A stretch of DNA of 64,000 bases from Marinomonas sp. KMM3893 (GTDB lineage Bacteria; Pseudomonadota; Gammaproteobacteria; Pseudomonadales; Marinomonadaceae). The stretch spans positions 219,695-283,694 of the forward strand of contig NZ_SJSC01000005.1 of assembly GCF_004352855.1 (NCBI RefSeq), read 5' to 3'. The notes beneath the pieces were generated by a model. It saw only the letters and a program-made list of their open reading frames with translations. It ran no database searches and was not told the origin of the DNA. Shown one piece after another: positions 45,689 to 54,857 of the stretch (its first letter is position 1; each line of letters begins with the position of its first letter). Both the position numbers and the translations under genes were made by a program.

Positions 45689-46111
45689 AGTCAACTTCTC
45701 CAATCTGCAACCCTAGGTGGGGTAATAATAAAGTGTTTTGTCTAAGCGAATACCTTCCGCTTATCCTGCACTACATCTTAAAGAGCCACAAAAGAAACGA
45801 TATACCACCTCGGGGATATGGTGTTAATGACAACATCTCAGTTAGTTTAGCTCTATAGCAAATTACACCGAGCAATACTGCAAAACGTTTTAGGAAAGGA
45901 TAAGCTGAAAAAATATCGAAGAAGCAATATTTTGCTCAACGACGATTTATCCTTATAAACCAGAAAATAACTTTTGAAGTACAAAAGGCCCTCGGCCTAG
46001 CAAATGTGTAAAGCACGATTAATAAAATGAAAGAGCAGAAACCTGCTCTTATGTATGTCACATTATTAGCGTATCGACACGGTTGTCTACGCGTATTAGG
46101 AGAGGCTATTT
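45689..46111. other. Divergent regulatory region aguB/puuB, no gene seen
   Basis: 423 bases without a credible reading frame. It contains small palindromes, AGGCC-ctc-GGCCT near 45986-45998 and AAGAGCAG-aaac-CTGCTCTT (46031-46050), the latter about 60 bases before the puuB start, where it could be an operator or leader hairpin. No regulator gene for polyamine use lies next to it. Confidence 0.4.
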
Positions 46112-47395
46112 ATGTCACCCCCTACTCATGCAAATTCGTACTATGCTGCGTCTGCCAATGATAAGGTTATCCGCCCACAACTTACAGGTGAGCATCGTTG
46201 TGATGTCTGTGTTGTTGGCGCTGGTTTTACCGGTATTTCAACGGCGTTAAGCCTTGCTGAAAAAGGTAAAAAAGTCATCGTTTTAGAAGGGACTCGTATC
46301 GGCTTTGGTGCATCCGGCCGTAATGGCGGTCAGATAGTAAATAGCTTTAATCGCGATATTGATTACATCACCAGCAATTATGGCGACGTGATCGGTAAGA
46401 AAATGGCGAAAATGGCGTTTGCTGGTTCCGAATTAATCCGCAACCGTATTGAAAAATACAACATCGACTGCGACCTTAAACACGGCAATGTGTTCGCCGC
46501 TTGTAACAACAAACAATTTGAAGAACTAAAAGCCAAAAAAGAACTTTGGGAAGCCCATGGTCACAACGAACTTGAGCTGTTAACCGCGTCTTCTATCCAA
46601 GATCACATCGGTAGCGAACGCTACGTGGGCGGGTTACTTGACCGCAAAGGCGGCCATATCCAACCATTAAACTTGGTGCTAGGGCAGGCAAAAGCGTTTG
46701 AAAGCCTCGGTGGTGAAATCTTCGAAGATTCTGAAGTGGTTCGCCTTGAGCAAGGCAAACCTGGCAAGGTCGTCACCAAACAAGGGACTGTGATTGCCGA
46801 CACGATTGTGGTTGCTGGTAACGCTTACATCTTTGGCCTTCTACCAGATATTGAGAAGAAAGCCATGCCATGTGGTACTCAAGTTATTACCACTGAGCCA
46901 TTATCAGAAGCGGTACAAAAGCAGCTACTGCCAACCGATCGTTGTGTGGAAGACTGTAACTATTTGCTTGATTACTATCGTTTATCCGGCGATGGACGCC
47001 TTATTTACGGCGGTGGCACAACCTATGGCGCTCGTGAACCGGGCAAAATTGAATCCATTATTACACCAAAAATGTTGAAAACATTCCCTTCTTTAAAAGG
47101 GGTAAAAGTGGATTACGCTTGGACAGGTAACTTCTTGCTAACCATGATGCGCATGCCACAAGTCGGTAAGATTGGCGACAATCTGTATTACGCACAAGGC
47201 TATTCAGGCCATGGGGTGACTAACTCACACCTGATGGGGGAAATTCTGTCTGATGCCATTGATGGTGAAACCGAACGCTTTGATGTGTTCGCCAGTATGC
47301 CGCAATACCAATTCCCTGGTGGACGCATGCTTCGTGTACCTTACACGGCCATTGGCGCAACCTACTACAACATGCGAGATAAGTTAGGGATTTAA
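46112..47395 (+). CDS. puuB: Gamma-glutamylputrescine oxidase (FAD)
   Basis: 427 residues, DAO-fold flavoprotein. The FAD-binding GAGFTGIS is at about 36-43, followed by FGASGRNGGQI, a hallmark of PuuB/OrdL oxidases, and QGYSGHGVTNSHLMGE near the C-terminus. It oxidises gamma-glutamylputrescine to the aldehyde with H2O2 and ammonia release. AGGAGAGG precedes the ATG. Next gene on the same strand is puuA, but a strong terminator and 570 bases separate them. The aldehyde would go to an ALDH such as the PuuC-like enzyme at 35047-36543. Confidence 0.9.
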   Translation: MSPPTHANSYYAASANDKVIRPQLTGEHRCDVCVVGAGFTGISTALSLAEKGKKVIVLEGTRIGFGASGRNGGQIVNSFNRDIDYITSNYGDVIGKKMAKMAFAGSELIRNRIEKYNIDCDLKHGNVFAACNNKQFEELKAKKELWEAHGHNELELLTASSIQDHIGSERYVGGLLDRKGGHIQPLNLVLGQAKAFESLGGEIFEDSEVVRLEQGKPGKVVTKQGTVIADTIVVAGNAYIFGLLPDIEKKAMPCGTQVITTEPLSEAVQKQLLPTDRCVEDCNYLLDYYRLSGDGRLIYGGGTTYGAREPGKIESIITPKMLKTFPSLKGVKVDYAWTGNFLLTMMRMPQVGKIGDNLYYAQGYSGHGVTNSHLMGEILSDAIDGETERFDVFASMPQYQFPGGRMLRVPYTAIGATYYNMRDKLGI

Positions 47396-47423
47396 CCCTA
47401 CTAACCGCGTTAGTCATGTCTCC

Positions 47424-47460
47424 ATTAAGCCCTTCAGAGCAATGCCCTGAAGGGCTTAAT
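47424..47460 (+). terminator. Rho-independent terminator after puuB
   Basis: ATTAAGCCCTTCAG (47424-47437) pairs perfectly with CTGAAGGGCTTAAT (47447-47460), followed by TTTAT. Confidence 0.85.
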
Positions 47461-47967
47461 TTTATCTAACATGGCCATGCTATTTATCATGGCGCTCATT
47501 GCAAAAATGACATCTAACGACATTAAAAATGTTAGCCAAGTACCGATATAAAAAAATAATAAACCGAATATTTGATCAACTTTCTTCGCCCCCTTTTCAA
47601 CCCGTTATTACGCAAAAAAGCTTGTCATTTTAATACTTCCCGCTTCAGAAAACCGATCTGAAATAATTTTAAATATTCTTTTATTGCATATAAATCAATA
47701 ATTTAAATACAAAATAAAGAAAATCACCAAAAACCAGAGCGAGATATCACACCGATTCTTGACTCGTCAAAATACCTTTTTTAAAAGCCATCTCGATTTT
47801 CGCGTATACCCACTCGGAGATAGTTACTCTCATTGTTAGCTCGGGTTAAGGTAAATGCCATAAGAGAACGTTGAACAAACAAAAGAAACATAGATTTCAC
47901 ATTTATTCTTTCTAGCCTTTGATCAAACTACCCTCACGCCAACACTAACCTCATGAGAGAAATTTGT
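47461..47967 (+). other. Leader of puuA, no gene supported
   Basis: About 500 AT-rich bases. A 26-codon frame from ATG 47471 encodes a small hydrophobic peptide but has no ribosome binding site, so it is not called. The second half (47600-47760) is very AT-rich and could bind a nucleoid or regulatory protein. Confidence 0.35.
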
Positions 47968-49302
47968 ATGTCGGATATGTATGAAGGAAACCACGAATTC
48001 GATCTGTTCATCACAGACCTAAATGGAAACTTGCGTGGTAAGCGCATCCCTGCAAGCGGTTTAAAAAGCGTTATGACTCAAGGGGTCAAATTACCACAGT
48101 CCGTCATTGGTTTTGACCATTGGGGTGATGACGTTTTAGAAAACGGACTGGTGTTTGAAACAGGCGACAGCGATGGCATTTGTAAAGCCGTCCACCCTGA
48201 ACCTATTCCTGTGCCATGGGCAGAATCTGAACGAGATCAAATTTTGGCCATGATGTACAACGCAGACGGCTCTCCTTTCTACCCAGACCCGCGACAATTA
48301 CTGACGCGCATTGTCGAGCGCTTCAAAGCACTGGGTTACACGCCTGTTGTTGCGACCGAATTAGAATTTTACCTATTGGATGGCGAATCAGAAGCCAAAC
48401 GTGTTCCTTCTCCTCCGGTTATCACCGAGGGCAATGGGGTTCGCCTAAACAAGACCGACTGTTATTCCATTGAAGAAATGGACGGTTTAGAAAGCTTCTT
48501 CACAGAAGTACGTAGAGCCTGCGAAATACAAGGCGTGCCAGCCGATACGATTATTTCAGAATTAGGCCCCGGTCAGTTCGAAATCAACATGAAGCACACA
48601 GACGATGCCGTCCAAGCGGCTGATCATGCCATTATGTTTAAGCGTCTAGTGAAGGGCGTGGCTCGTCAGTATGATTTTGGCACCAGCTTCATGGCTAAGC
48701 CTTATGCAGACAAAAGCGGCAATGGTCTTCATGTTCACTTTAGTTTACTGGATGAGCAAGGCAATAACGTCTTCAACAACGGCACAGAAGAAGGCTCACC
48801 TCTGCTGCAACACGCAGTAGCAGGGTTATTAAACAACATGGCCGAATCCATGCTGGTGTTTGCGCCGCATCTAAATTCGTATCGCCGTTTTCAAAATGGT
48901 GCCCATGCGCCAACGTTCGCAAGCTGGGGCTATGAAAACCGCACCGTTGCGGTACGCATCCCAGAAAGCGAAAACATCGCACGACGTATTGAGCACCGAG
49001 TATCAGGCGCTGACGCGAACCCATACCTTGTGTTGGCCGCTGTTTTAGGCGCTGCCCTTAATGGCATCGAAGGCAAGATGACACCTCCAAAACCAATTGA
49101 AGGCGACGCTTACACCACATCTAACGAGTTAGATTTACTACCGAACCGTTGGGATCTGGCGACAACCAGCTTCCAGAAAAGCGATTTTATGCGCGATTAT
49201 TTAGGTGAAGAGTTTGTGCGTGTTTACGGAGCCGCAAAAGAACAAGAGCAAGAAAAGATGCACAGCCGTATCTCCAATGTAGAATACGAAGCGTATTTAT
49301 AA
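47968..49302 (+). CDS. puuA: Gamma-glutamylputrescine synthetase (glutamine synthetase family)
   Basis: 444 residues from ATG 47968, which has GAGAGA upstream; ATG 47953 lacks one. Glutamine synthetase features: ATELEFYLLD (metal Glu), LGPGQFEINMKHTD, GNGLHVHFSL and the nucleotide region NRTVAVRIPESE. The N-terminal ITDLNGNLRGKRIP is typical of the PuuA subgroup. It ligates the gamma-carboxyl of glutamate to putrescine with ATP. AguB supplies putrescine and PuuB oxidises the product. Other primary amines are conceivable as substrates for GS-like ligases. Confidence 0.88.
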   Translation: MSDMYEGNHEFDLFITDLNGNLRGKRIPASGLKSVMTQGVKLPQSVIGFDHWGDDVLENGLVFETGDSDGICKAVHPEPIPVPWAESERDQILAMMYNADGSPFYPDPRQLLTRIVERFKALGYTPVVATELEFYLLDGESEAKRVPSPPVITEGNGVRLNKTDCYSIEEMDGLESFFTEVRRACEIQGVPADTIISELGPGQFEINMKHTDDAVQAADHAIMFKRLVKGVARQYDFGTSFMAKPYADKSGNGLHVHFSLLDEQGNNVFNNGTEEGSPLLQHAVAGLLNNMAESMLVFAPHLNSYRRFQNGAHAPTFASWGYENRTVAVRIPESENIARRIEHRVSGADANPYLVLAAVLGAALNGIEGKMTPPKPIEGDAYTTSNELDLLPNRWDLATTSFQKSDFMRDYLGEEFVRVYGAAKEQEQEKMHSRISNVEYEAYL

Positions 49303-49489
49303 TAGATTAGCAAACGCCCCTTATCAGGCTTTCTACATCAAGTCTGATAAAGGGAACTGCAAGAGGCTATTATCGAGCGGCGGGGCAAAATACAGAGTGA
49401 ATTGCCTGCATAAATATACACAGCTAGCCCCCGCACTTTAACTAGGTCAATAGACTCTATTTCTACCCCATTTTTGAGGATTTAACCAA

Positions 49490-50194
49490 ATGAAAATCGG
49501 TATTCTTGCGGCGGGCATTACACCCGATGTACTTCAAGCTAATTATCCAACCTATGCTGAAATGTTCGCGCAACAACTGACGGACATCGAGTCAAGATTA
49601 GAATTTGAAATATACGATGTGCGCTTGGATGAATTCCCACAAAGCACCACCTCTTGCGATGGCTGGTTAATTACCGGCTCCAAATGTAACTCTTACGATG
49701 ACGACCCTTGGATCTTGCGCCTATGTGAATTTATCCGTGAGGTAGACAACAACCAACAAGTACTCGTGGGCATTTGTTTTGGCCATCAAATCATAGCTCG
49801 TGCACTCGGCGGCACTGTCACCAAATCGACTGCGGGCTGGGGTGTTGGGGTTCATCACTATCAGGTAACAAGTGAAATTCCTACTCTACCTGGCGCCACT
49901 GACATTGCCTTTTGCGCATTTCATCAAGATCAGGTGATAGACAAACCAGCAAAGCTAGATGTTTTCCTGACATCGGATTTCTGTGAATTTGCAGGATTCA
50001 TTTATAAAGATCGTATTCTTACCTTCCAAGGACACCCAGAGTTCTCCAAAGAGTATGAAAGTGAACTGGTCGAGCTATACGATGGCGTAACATTAACGCC
50101 AGACGTAGCGAACAAAGCACGTCACACGATAAAAGAAGAAAGCATTCAGAATAAACAACTTATGTCTTGGATTGCGCAATTCCTTAAGCCATAA
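49490..50194 (+). CDS. Class I glutamine amidotransferase, GuaA/GGP-like
   Basis: 234 residues, a free-standing triad amidotransferase: nucleophile Cys96 in VGICFGHQ, and His182 and Glu184 in QGHPEFS. It is not PuuD (about 254 residues, peptidase C26) in sequence, but it sits directly after puuA where PuuD would be needed to release GABA from gamma-glutamyl-GABA. GuaA-like free domains are known to hydrolyse gamma-glutamyl bonds (plant GGP enzymes). A replacement for PuuD is therefore plausible inference. TTTGAGGATT precedes the ATG. Confidence 0.85.
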   Translation: MKIGILAAGITPDVLQANYPTYAEMFAQQLTDIESRLEFEIYDVRLDEFPQSTTSCDGWLITGSKCNSYDDDPWILRLCEFIREVDNNQQVLVGICFGHQIIARALGGTVTKSTAGWGVGVHHYQVTSEIPTLPGATDIAFCAFHQDQVIDKPAKLDVFLTSDFCEFAGFIYKDRILTFQGHPEFSKEYESELVELYDGVTLTPDVANKARHTIKEESIQNKQLMSWIAQFLKP

Positions 50195-50200
50195 GAAAGC

Positions 50201-50230
50201 ACCATCCTTTATTCGTTAATAAAGGATGGT
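50201..50230 (+). terminator. Rho-independent terminator after the amidotransferase gene
   Basis: ACCATCCTTTATT (50201-50213) and AATAAAGGATGGT (50218-50230) are perfect 13-bp arms with loop CGTT. Confidence 0.82.
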
Positions 50231-50888
50231 TCATCACAGACACCGCCAGCCTCACCTCTCCCCAATCAATCAAATGCATTCCACGCTATACACCTCTTAG
50301 CTAATTAGCGATACAACCGCTATGGAGCGCATCTGACACCTTTCTTTGATGACAAACTCTCCCTCTTTATCTTTATCGACATTTCATAACAACCAAACAC
50401 ACTTCAGTTGCACACTGACCGATGCCGACCGCCAGACAGTGGCTTGTCATTACTCACTCTTATTAGGCCGGGATGAGGCACTGAATTGGCGTGCCGCATC
50501 ACATAGCCTAGCGTTTTTATTCTGGTGGCGTTACTTAGTGACGTTACTGTGCTCCCACACACTCTATTCCAGTCGATTGCGTACCGTGAGCGCTATTGTG
50601 TTATCGAACAATCTGATTGGCTGAATGATTCATGAAAGAGAACAAGATCAATGAGTTAGTGGAGAGTATGAGAGGGATGATTTAGCACTAAGAAGTCGTT
50701 CGTAGAGGACAGTATGATCAAGATTACTTGGTCATTGTATCGACCGAATGTTAACGCCGACAATGACTCTCTTGATAATAACGGATACTTGAAATTAGTA
50801 AGGGCTGTTCTGGGTAGGTTTGGATCTATGAGCTGTATGGTTAGGGGCAGTGCAGATTCACTGCCCCCAACGCCTATGCTTTTAATAC
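50231..50888. other. 658-base gap, possible decayed sequence
   Basis: Apart from the doubtful frame at 50349-50624 there is no gene. A hairpin GGGGCAGTG (50844-50852) / CACTGCCCC (50859-50867) lies just after the stop of the antiporter gene on the minus strand and may be its terminator, although no T-run follows. Short frames on both strands look random. Confidence 0.4.
50349..50624 (+). CDS. Doubtful small reading frame
   Basis: 91 codons from ATG 50349 (TTG one codon earlier). No ribosome binding site and no match I recognise. The middle contains NWRAASHSLAFLFWWRYL, which might be one amphipathic or membrane-near helix. It lies in an otherwise empty gap after a terminator. It may be a fragment of a lost gene or chance; reported only because nothing else occupies the region. 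Confidence 0.2.
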   Translation: MTNSPSLSLSTFHNNQTHFSCTLTDADRQTVACHYSLLLGRDEALNWRAASHSLAFLFWWRYLVTLLCSHTLYSSRLRTVSAIVLSNNLIG

Positions 50889-52385
50889 TTACATCGTATA
50901 ACCCAGTACCATAAAGACCCCGAAGCTTACTACAGCTCCGATGGCCGTATAAGGTAGCTGAGTAAGTGCGTGAGACATCGGCGAGCACCCTGCACCTTGA
51001 GCGGCCAACACGGTGGAATCACTGAAGAAACAGGCATGACTACCAAATGAAGACGCGGATAAAAGTGCACCAATCACAAGCGCCATATTAGCATCAACAC
51101 CCAGTGCAATAGGAACAACGATTGGAATCGCAATAATGAAAGAACCCCAGCTAGACGCAGTACCAAACACAACAGCCGCCATGACTAAGAACACCATCGC
51201 AGGCATTAACTCTGCGGTCATCAAGGGTGAAACCACTTCTACAAGGTACTGTGTCATTCCTAATTGGTCATTGATGGATTTCAACATAAATCCAGCAATA
51301 ACAGTAGACAGCGGATAAAGCATGACTTTGAAACCTTCAAAGATCCCTTTAAACTGCTCTTCTAATGTTAAAAGCCCTTGCACATAATACAAAGCAACTG
51401 TGATCGCCAGCGTCACAATCACGCCTCTTAACAAATCCACATCATAATACACAGTAGAAGCAACCAAGATCACCATAGGCAGTAGAAAGTTCATCATGCC
51501 AACAAAACTACTGGTTTGCTTTCGGTTGATGGAAGGAGCGGCTTCCATACTATCACCGTCGTAATCATCGGGTAATGGTTGTCCCGCCATCGCTCTGGCT
51601 TCTGCTTTCTTCATTGGTCCGAAATTGCCTACGACACCAAGCGCCACTAAGAACACCAATAAAAGCGCAACCCAACCATAAACCATGAAGGGAATAGCAG
51701 AAATGTAAACACTCAGGCCGCCACCGCCACCATCAGGCGCCAAATGGTTCTCTTCTAATAGTCCAGAGAAAAACACTGCCCAAGTCGACACAGGCACCAA
51801 AATACACATAGGTGCGGCGGTTGAGTCAATAATGTAAGCCAGTTTCTCACGCGACACATTATAATGATCGGTTACTTTTTTAACGGAAGAGGAAACCGCT
51901 AAACAATTAAGGTAATCATCAATAAAAACCACCAAACCAATAAAGAAAGTCGTTAGCAGTGATTGACGGCGAGAGCGAATTTTACCCTTGAGCCAATCGC
52001 TAAAACTCCCCAGACAACCGCTCCGCTCTAACAAGACAATCAAACCACCCATCAAGCCACAAACCAAAACAATCCAAATAATGGTTTCGTTGCCCATGAC
52101 GGTCGACAAAATATCTGACAGTGGTGAAACGACACTGGTATTGTCAATCATGATCAAACCAGCAATCACGCCTGCGAGCAGTGACTCAAAAGGCGCTCGT
52201 GAAATCAATGCGATGGTTAAAACAAATAAGGTAGGGAAAAGTGCTTTCGCCCCCCAGCTCTCACCAGGGACATGGGTAGCTGAGAGATACCAGAAAAAAC
52301 CAATGGTAGCTAACGTCACCATGACCGACAAAAACAACGACCGCTTCGGTCGAATCGTCGTCAACACCCGAATAACTTGTTCCAT
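50889..52385 (-). CDS. NhaC-family Na+/H+ antiporter-like transporter
   Basis: 498 residues with about eleven to twelve membrane helices. NhaC/ion-transporter features: VFIDDYLNCLAVSSSVKKVTD near 155, IDSTAAPMCILVPVSTWAVF, and near the end GTASSWGSFIIAIPIVVPIA with SFGSHACFFSDSTVLAAQGAG, the duplicated half-site. Some members carry amino acids or amines in exchange with Na+ or H+. AGGA lies nine bases before ATG 52385. It is monocistronic. Its position between the puu genes and the tRNA cluster allows a role as a polyamine or amino-acid exchanger, but sequence alone favours only the general class. Confidence 0.88.
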   Translation of the reverse strand: MEQVIRVLTTIRPKRSLFLSVMVTLATIGFFWYLSATHVPGESWGAKALFPTLFVLTIALISRAPFESLLAGVIAGLIMIDNTSVVSPLSDILSTVMGNETIIWIVLVCGLMGGLIVLLERSGCLGSFSDWLKGKIRSRRQSLLTTFFIGLVVFIDDYLNCLAVSSSVKKVTDHYNVSREKLAYIIDSTAAPMCILVPVSTWAVFFSGLLEENHLAPDGGGGGLSVYISAIPFMVYGWVALLLVFLVALGVVGNFGPMKKAEARAMAGQPLPDDYDGDSMEAAPSINRKQTSSFVGMMNFLLPMVILVASTVYYDVDLLRGVIVTLAITVALYYVQGLLTLEEQFKGIFEGFKVMLYPLSTVIAGFMLKSINDQLGMTQYLVEVVSPLMTAELMPAMVFLVMAAVVFGTASSWGSFIIAIPIVVPIALGVDANMALVIGALLSASSFGSHACFFSDSTVLAAQGAGCSPMSHALTQLPYTAIGAVVSFGVFMVLGYTM

Positions 52386-52865
52386 ATCAAAGTTCCTAAC
52401 GTTTAGTATTTTTTTATAAGAACTCGAAAATATCTCTAAACGAAGGGTCCTGGCTATATCCCCTAGGGGTTACACACGAAAAAAACACCCATGCGAGTAA
52501 AATGCCGACTGAAGCAAGCCATTAGCATCACCAAAAACAGCTCAGGCCTTGCTAGCATTGATGAAAATAGGCTGTTAAACGAACTTAACGAAGGTTTATG
52601 AATAGAACTTTATCGTCTTGAAAAAGGTGGCTACAGCCATTCGCATGGCATTTACCTGGGGAAAAGTATCACATAGACCAAATATTATTATATTGGTCAA
52701 AGATTCGCACCACGAGCGATTTTTGTGTGTTTTTTGAACAAATTGAAATTCACTTTGATACGAACCAAAATAATTTTTAGGCAGACACAACCAACAAAAA
52801 TTCATTTAAAATCATTAACATAAAGAGTACATAGGAAGGTTTTTTTATAAAAAGAAGTGCAGAAA
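52386..52865. other. Gap between the antiporter gene and the repeat array
   Basis: 480 bases. The part next to 52385 holds the antiporter promoter and a CCCCTAGGGG palindrome (about 52460). A 69-codon minus-strand frame (52596-52805) has no ribosome binding site and unconvincing composition. Nothing else is seen before the repeats start at 52866. Confidence 0.4.
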
Positions 52866-53984
52866 TGGTTGCGGGAGCAGCTTTTCTTAACTAAACAGAA
52901 ACCTACGACCGTTTTTTATGAAATGATTGCGGGAGCAGCTTTTCTTACTAAAGAGAAACCTACGACCGTTTTTTTGAAATGGTTACGTAGATGATTTGTT
53001 ATGAATTAAATAATTTTTTGAAATGGTTGCGAGAGCAGCTTTTCTTACTAAAGAGAAACCTACGACCGTTTTTTATGAAATGATTGCGGGAGCAGCTTTT
53101 CTTACTAAAGAGAAACCTACGACCGTTTTTTGAAATGGTTGCGGGAGCAGCTTTTCTTACTAAAGAGAAACCTACGACCGTTTTTTTGAAAACGTTACGG
53201 GAGCAACTTTTCTTACTAAAGAGAAACCTACGACCGTTCTTTTGAAATGGTTGCGAGAGCAGCTTTTCTTACTAAAGAGAAACCTACGACCGTTCTTTTG
53301 AAATGGTTACGTAGATGATTTGTTATGAATTAAATAATTTTTTTAAATGGTTGCGGGAGCAGCTTTTCTTAACTAAAGAGAAACCTACGACCGTTTTTTG
53401 AAGTGGTTACGTAGATGATTTGTTATGAATTAAATAATTTTTTGAAATGGTTGCGGGAGCAGCTTTTCTTACTAAAGAGAAACCTACGACCGTTCTTTTG
53501 AAATGGTTGCGGGAGAAGCTTTTCTTAACTAAACAGAAACCTACGACCGTTTTTTATGAAATGATTGCGGGAGCAGCTTTTCTTACTAAAGAGAAACCTA
53601 CGACCGTTCTTTTGAAATGGTTACGTAGATGATTTGTTATGAATTAAATAATTTTTTGAAATGGTTGCGAGAGCAGCTTTTCTTACTAAAGAGAAACCTA
53701 CGACCGTTCTTTTGAAATGGTTGCGGGAGCAGCTTTTCTTACTAAAGATAAATCTACGACCGTTTTTTGAAATGGTTACAGGAGCAGCTTTTCTTAACTA
53801 AAGAGAAACCTACGACCGTTTTTTGAAATGGTTGCGGGAGCAGCTTTTCTTACTAAAGAGAAACCTACGACCGTTTTTTTGAAAACGTTACGGGAGCAAC
53901 TTTTCTTACTAAAGAGAAACCTACGACCGTTCTTTTGAAATGGTTACGTAGATGATTTGTTATGAATTAAATAATTTTTTTAAA
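52866..53984 (-). repeat. Array of 16 tRNA-fMet-3'-end-derived hairpin repeats
   Basis: Sixteen copies of a 44-46-base unit (A) begin at 52866, 52924, 53024, 53081, 53136, 53193, 53248, 53348, 53448, 53504, 53562, 53662, 53718, 53773, 53829 and 53886. Read on the minus strand each starts with GGTCGTAGG and ends with CTGCTCCCGCAACCA. Those are the last variable-loop and T-stem bases, and the T-stem, acceptor 3' strand and CCA of the tRNA-fMet at 53985-54061. The tRNA T-loop is replaced by 20 bases that fold on themselves (TTTCTCTT-TAGT-AAGAAAA, one mismatch). The 5' half of the tRNA is absent. On the plus strand each unit is followed by a T-run. Confidence 0.93.
52980..53981 (-). repeat. Five interspersed B-type spacer repeats within the array
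   Basis: A second unit of about 40 bases occurs at 52980-53019, 53304-53344, 53404-53443, 53618-53657 and 53941-53981. On the minus strand it reads from an AAAAAATTATTTAATTC start to an end CTACGTAACCA, so it too finishes in a tRNA-like ACCA. The last copy abuts the intact tRNA gene at 53985, and therefore looks like the original downstream flank from which the others were copied. Confidence 0.85.
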
Positions 53985-54061
<77 letters not shown>

Positions 54062-54145
54062 ACAAGTTAAACTATTGATATAGTTTACTTTTTAATGATA
54101 TTTAACTGATATGTACTGTGAACCAATTCTGACGATTCAACGAAT

Positions 54146-54190
54146 TGGTTGCAGGAGCCGCTTTTCTTACTAAAGAGAAACCTACGACCG
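54146..54190 (-). repeat. Chimeric A-type repeat between tRNA copies 1 and 2
   Basis: This unit has the same 20-base hairpin insert. Its 3' side is GCGGCTCCTGCAACCA, matching the T-stem of tRNA copies 2-4, while its 5' side is GTAGG as in copy 1. It is therefore a recombinant of two tRNA alleles, with a G opposite A at pair 51-63 and an acceptor change. Confidence 0.85.
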
Positions 54191-54199
54191 TTTTTGAAA

Positions 54200-54276
<77 letters not shown>

Positions 54277-54361
54277 ACAGATTAACCTATTGATTTATAT
54301 AGGTTATTTAGCGCTATTACGATAAAATTCTATGCGTCATTTTAACGACTACCTAAATAAT

Positions 54362-54401
54362 CGCTGTAGTAGCTTTTCTTACTAAAAAGAAACCTACAAC
54401 T
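54362..54401 (-). repeat. Degenerate A-type repeat between tRNA copies 2 and 3
   Basis: It keeps the hairpin core (CTTTTCTTACTAAAAAGAAA on the plus strand) and a CCTACAAC remnant but has lost the acceptor end. A fainter relative (AGCTATTCTCAATGAGAACA near 54576) lies between copies 3 and 4. Confidence 0.65.
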
Positions 54402-54412
54402 ATGACTTAAAG

Positions 54413-54489
<77 letters not shown>

Positions 54490-54617
54490 CCAAACTAAAC
54501 TATTGATATAGAATAGATTTTATCTTTTAACACTGAAATTGCTAGATGACCAAATCAAAAAACAATGTAGGAAACAGCTATTCTCAATGAGAACAAAATA
54601 ACTTCCATCACTTAAAA

Positions 54618-54694
<77 letters not shown>

Positions 54695-54738
54695 ACAAAT
54701 TATTTTCTGAATCGCTAACAATTTCTTTTTTCGTTGAC

Positions 54739-54815
<77 letters not shown>

Positions 54816-54829
54816 TCAACGAGGTGCGT

Positions 54830-54857
54830 ATTATAGGGAAGCTACTGTAGGAGTCAA
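54830..54857 (-). promoter_or_regulatory. Strong sigma-70 promoter of the tRNA-fMet cluster
   Basis: On the minus strand TTGACT (54857-54852), a 16-base spacer and TATAAT (54835-54830). Fourteen bases separate the -10 from the first tRNA. The TGA inside the -35 is the stop codon of the upstream gene. Confidence 0.9.

Noticed and set aside
52596..52805. 69-codon minus-strand frame
   Set aside because: No ribosome binding site, low-complexity composition, and no recognisable family.
53447..53632. 61-codon plus-strand frame in the repeats
   Set aside because: It is an in-frame reading of the tRNA-derived repeats, with the same peptide repeated each time. No ribosome binding site.
52866..53984. 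CRISPR-like array
   Set aside because: Units are regular, but the intervals are short and of only a few shared types, not unique spacers. The unit matches tRNA-fMet, and no cas gene is nearby.
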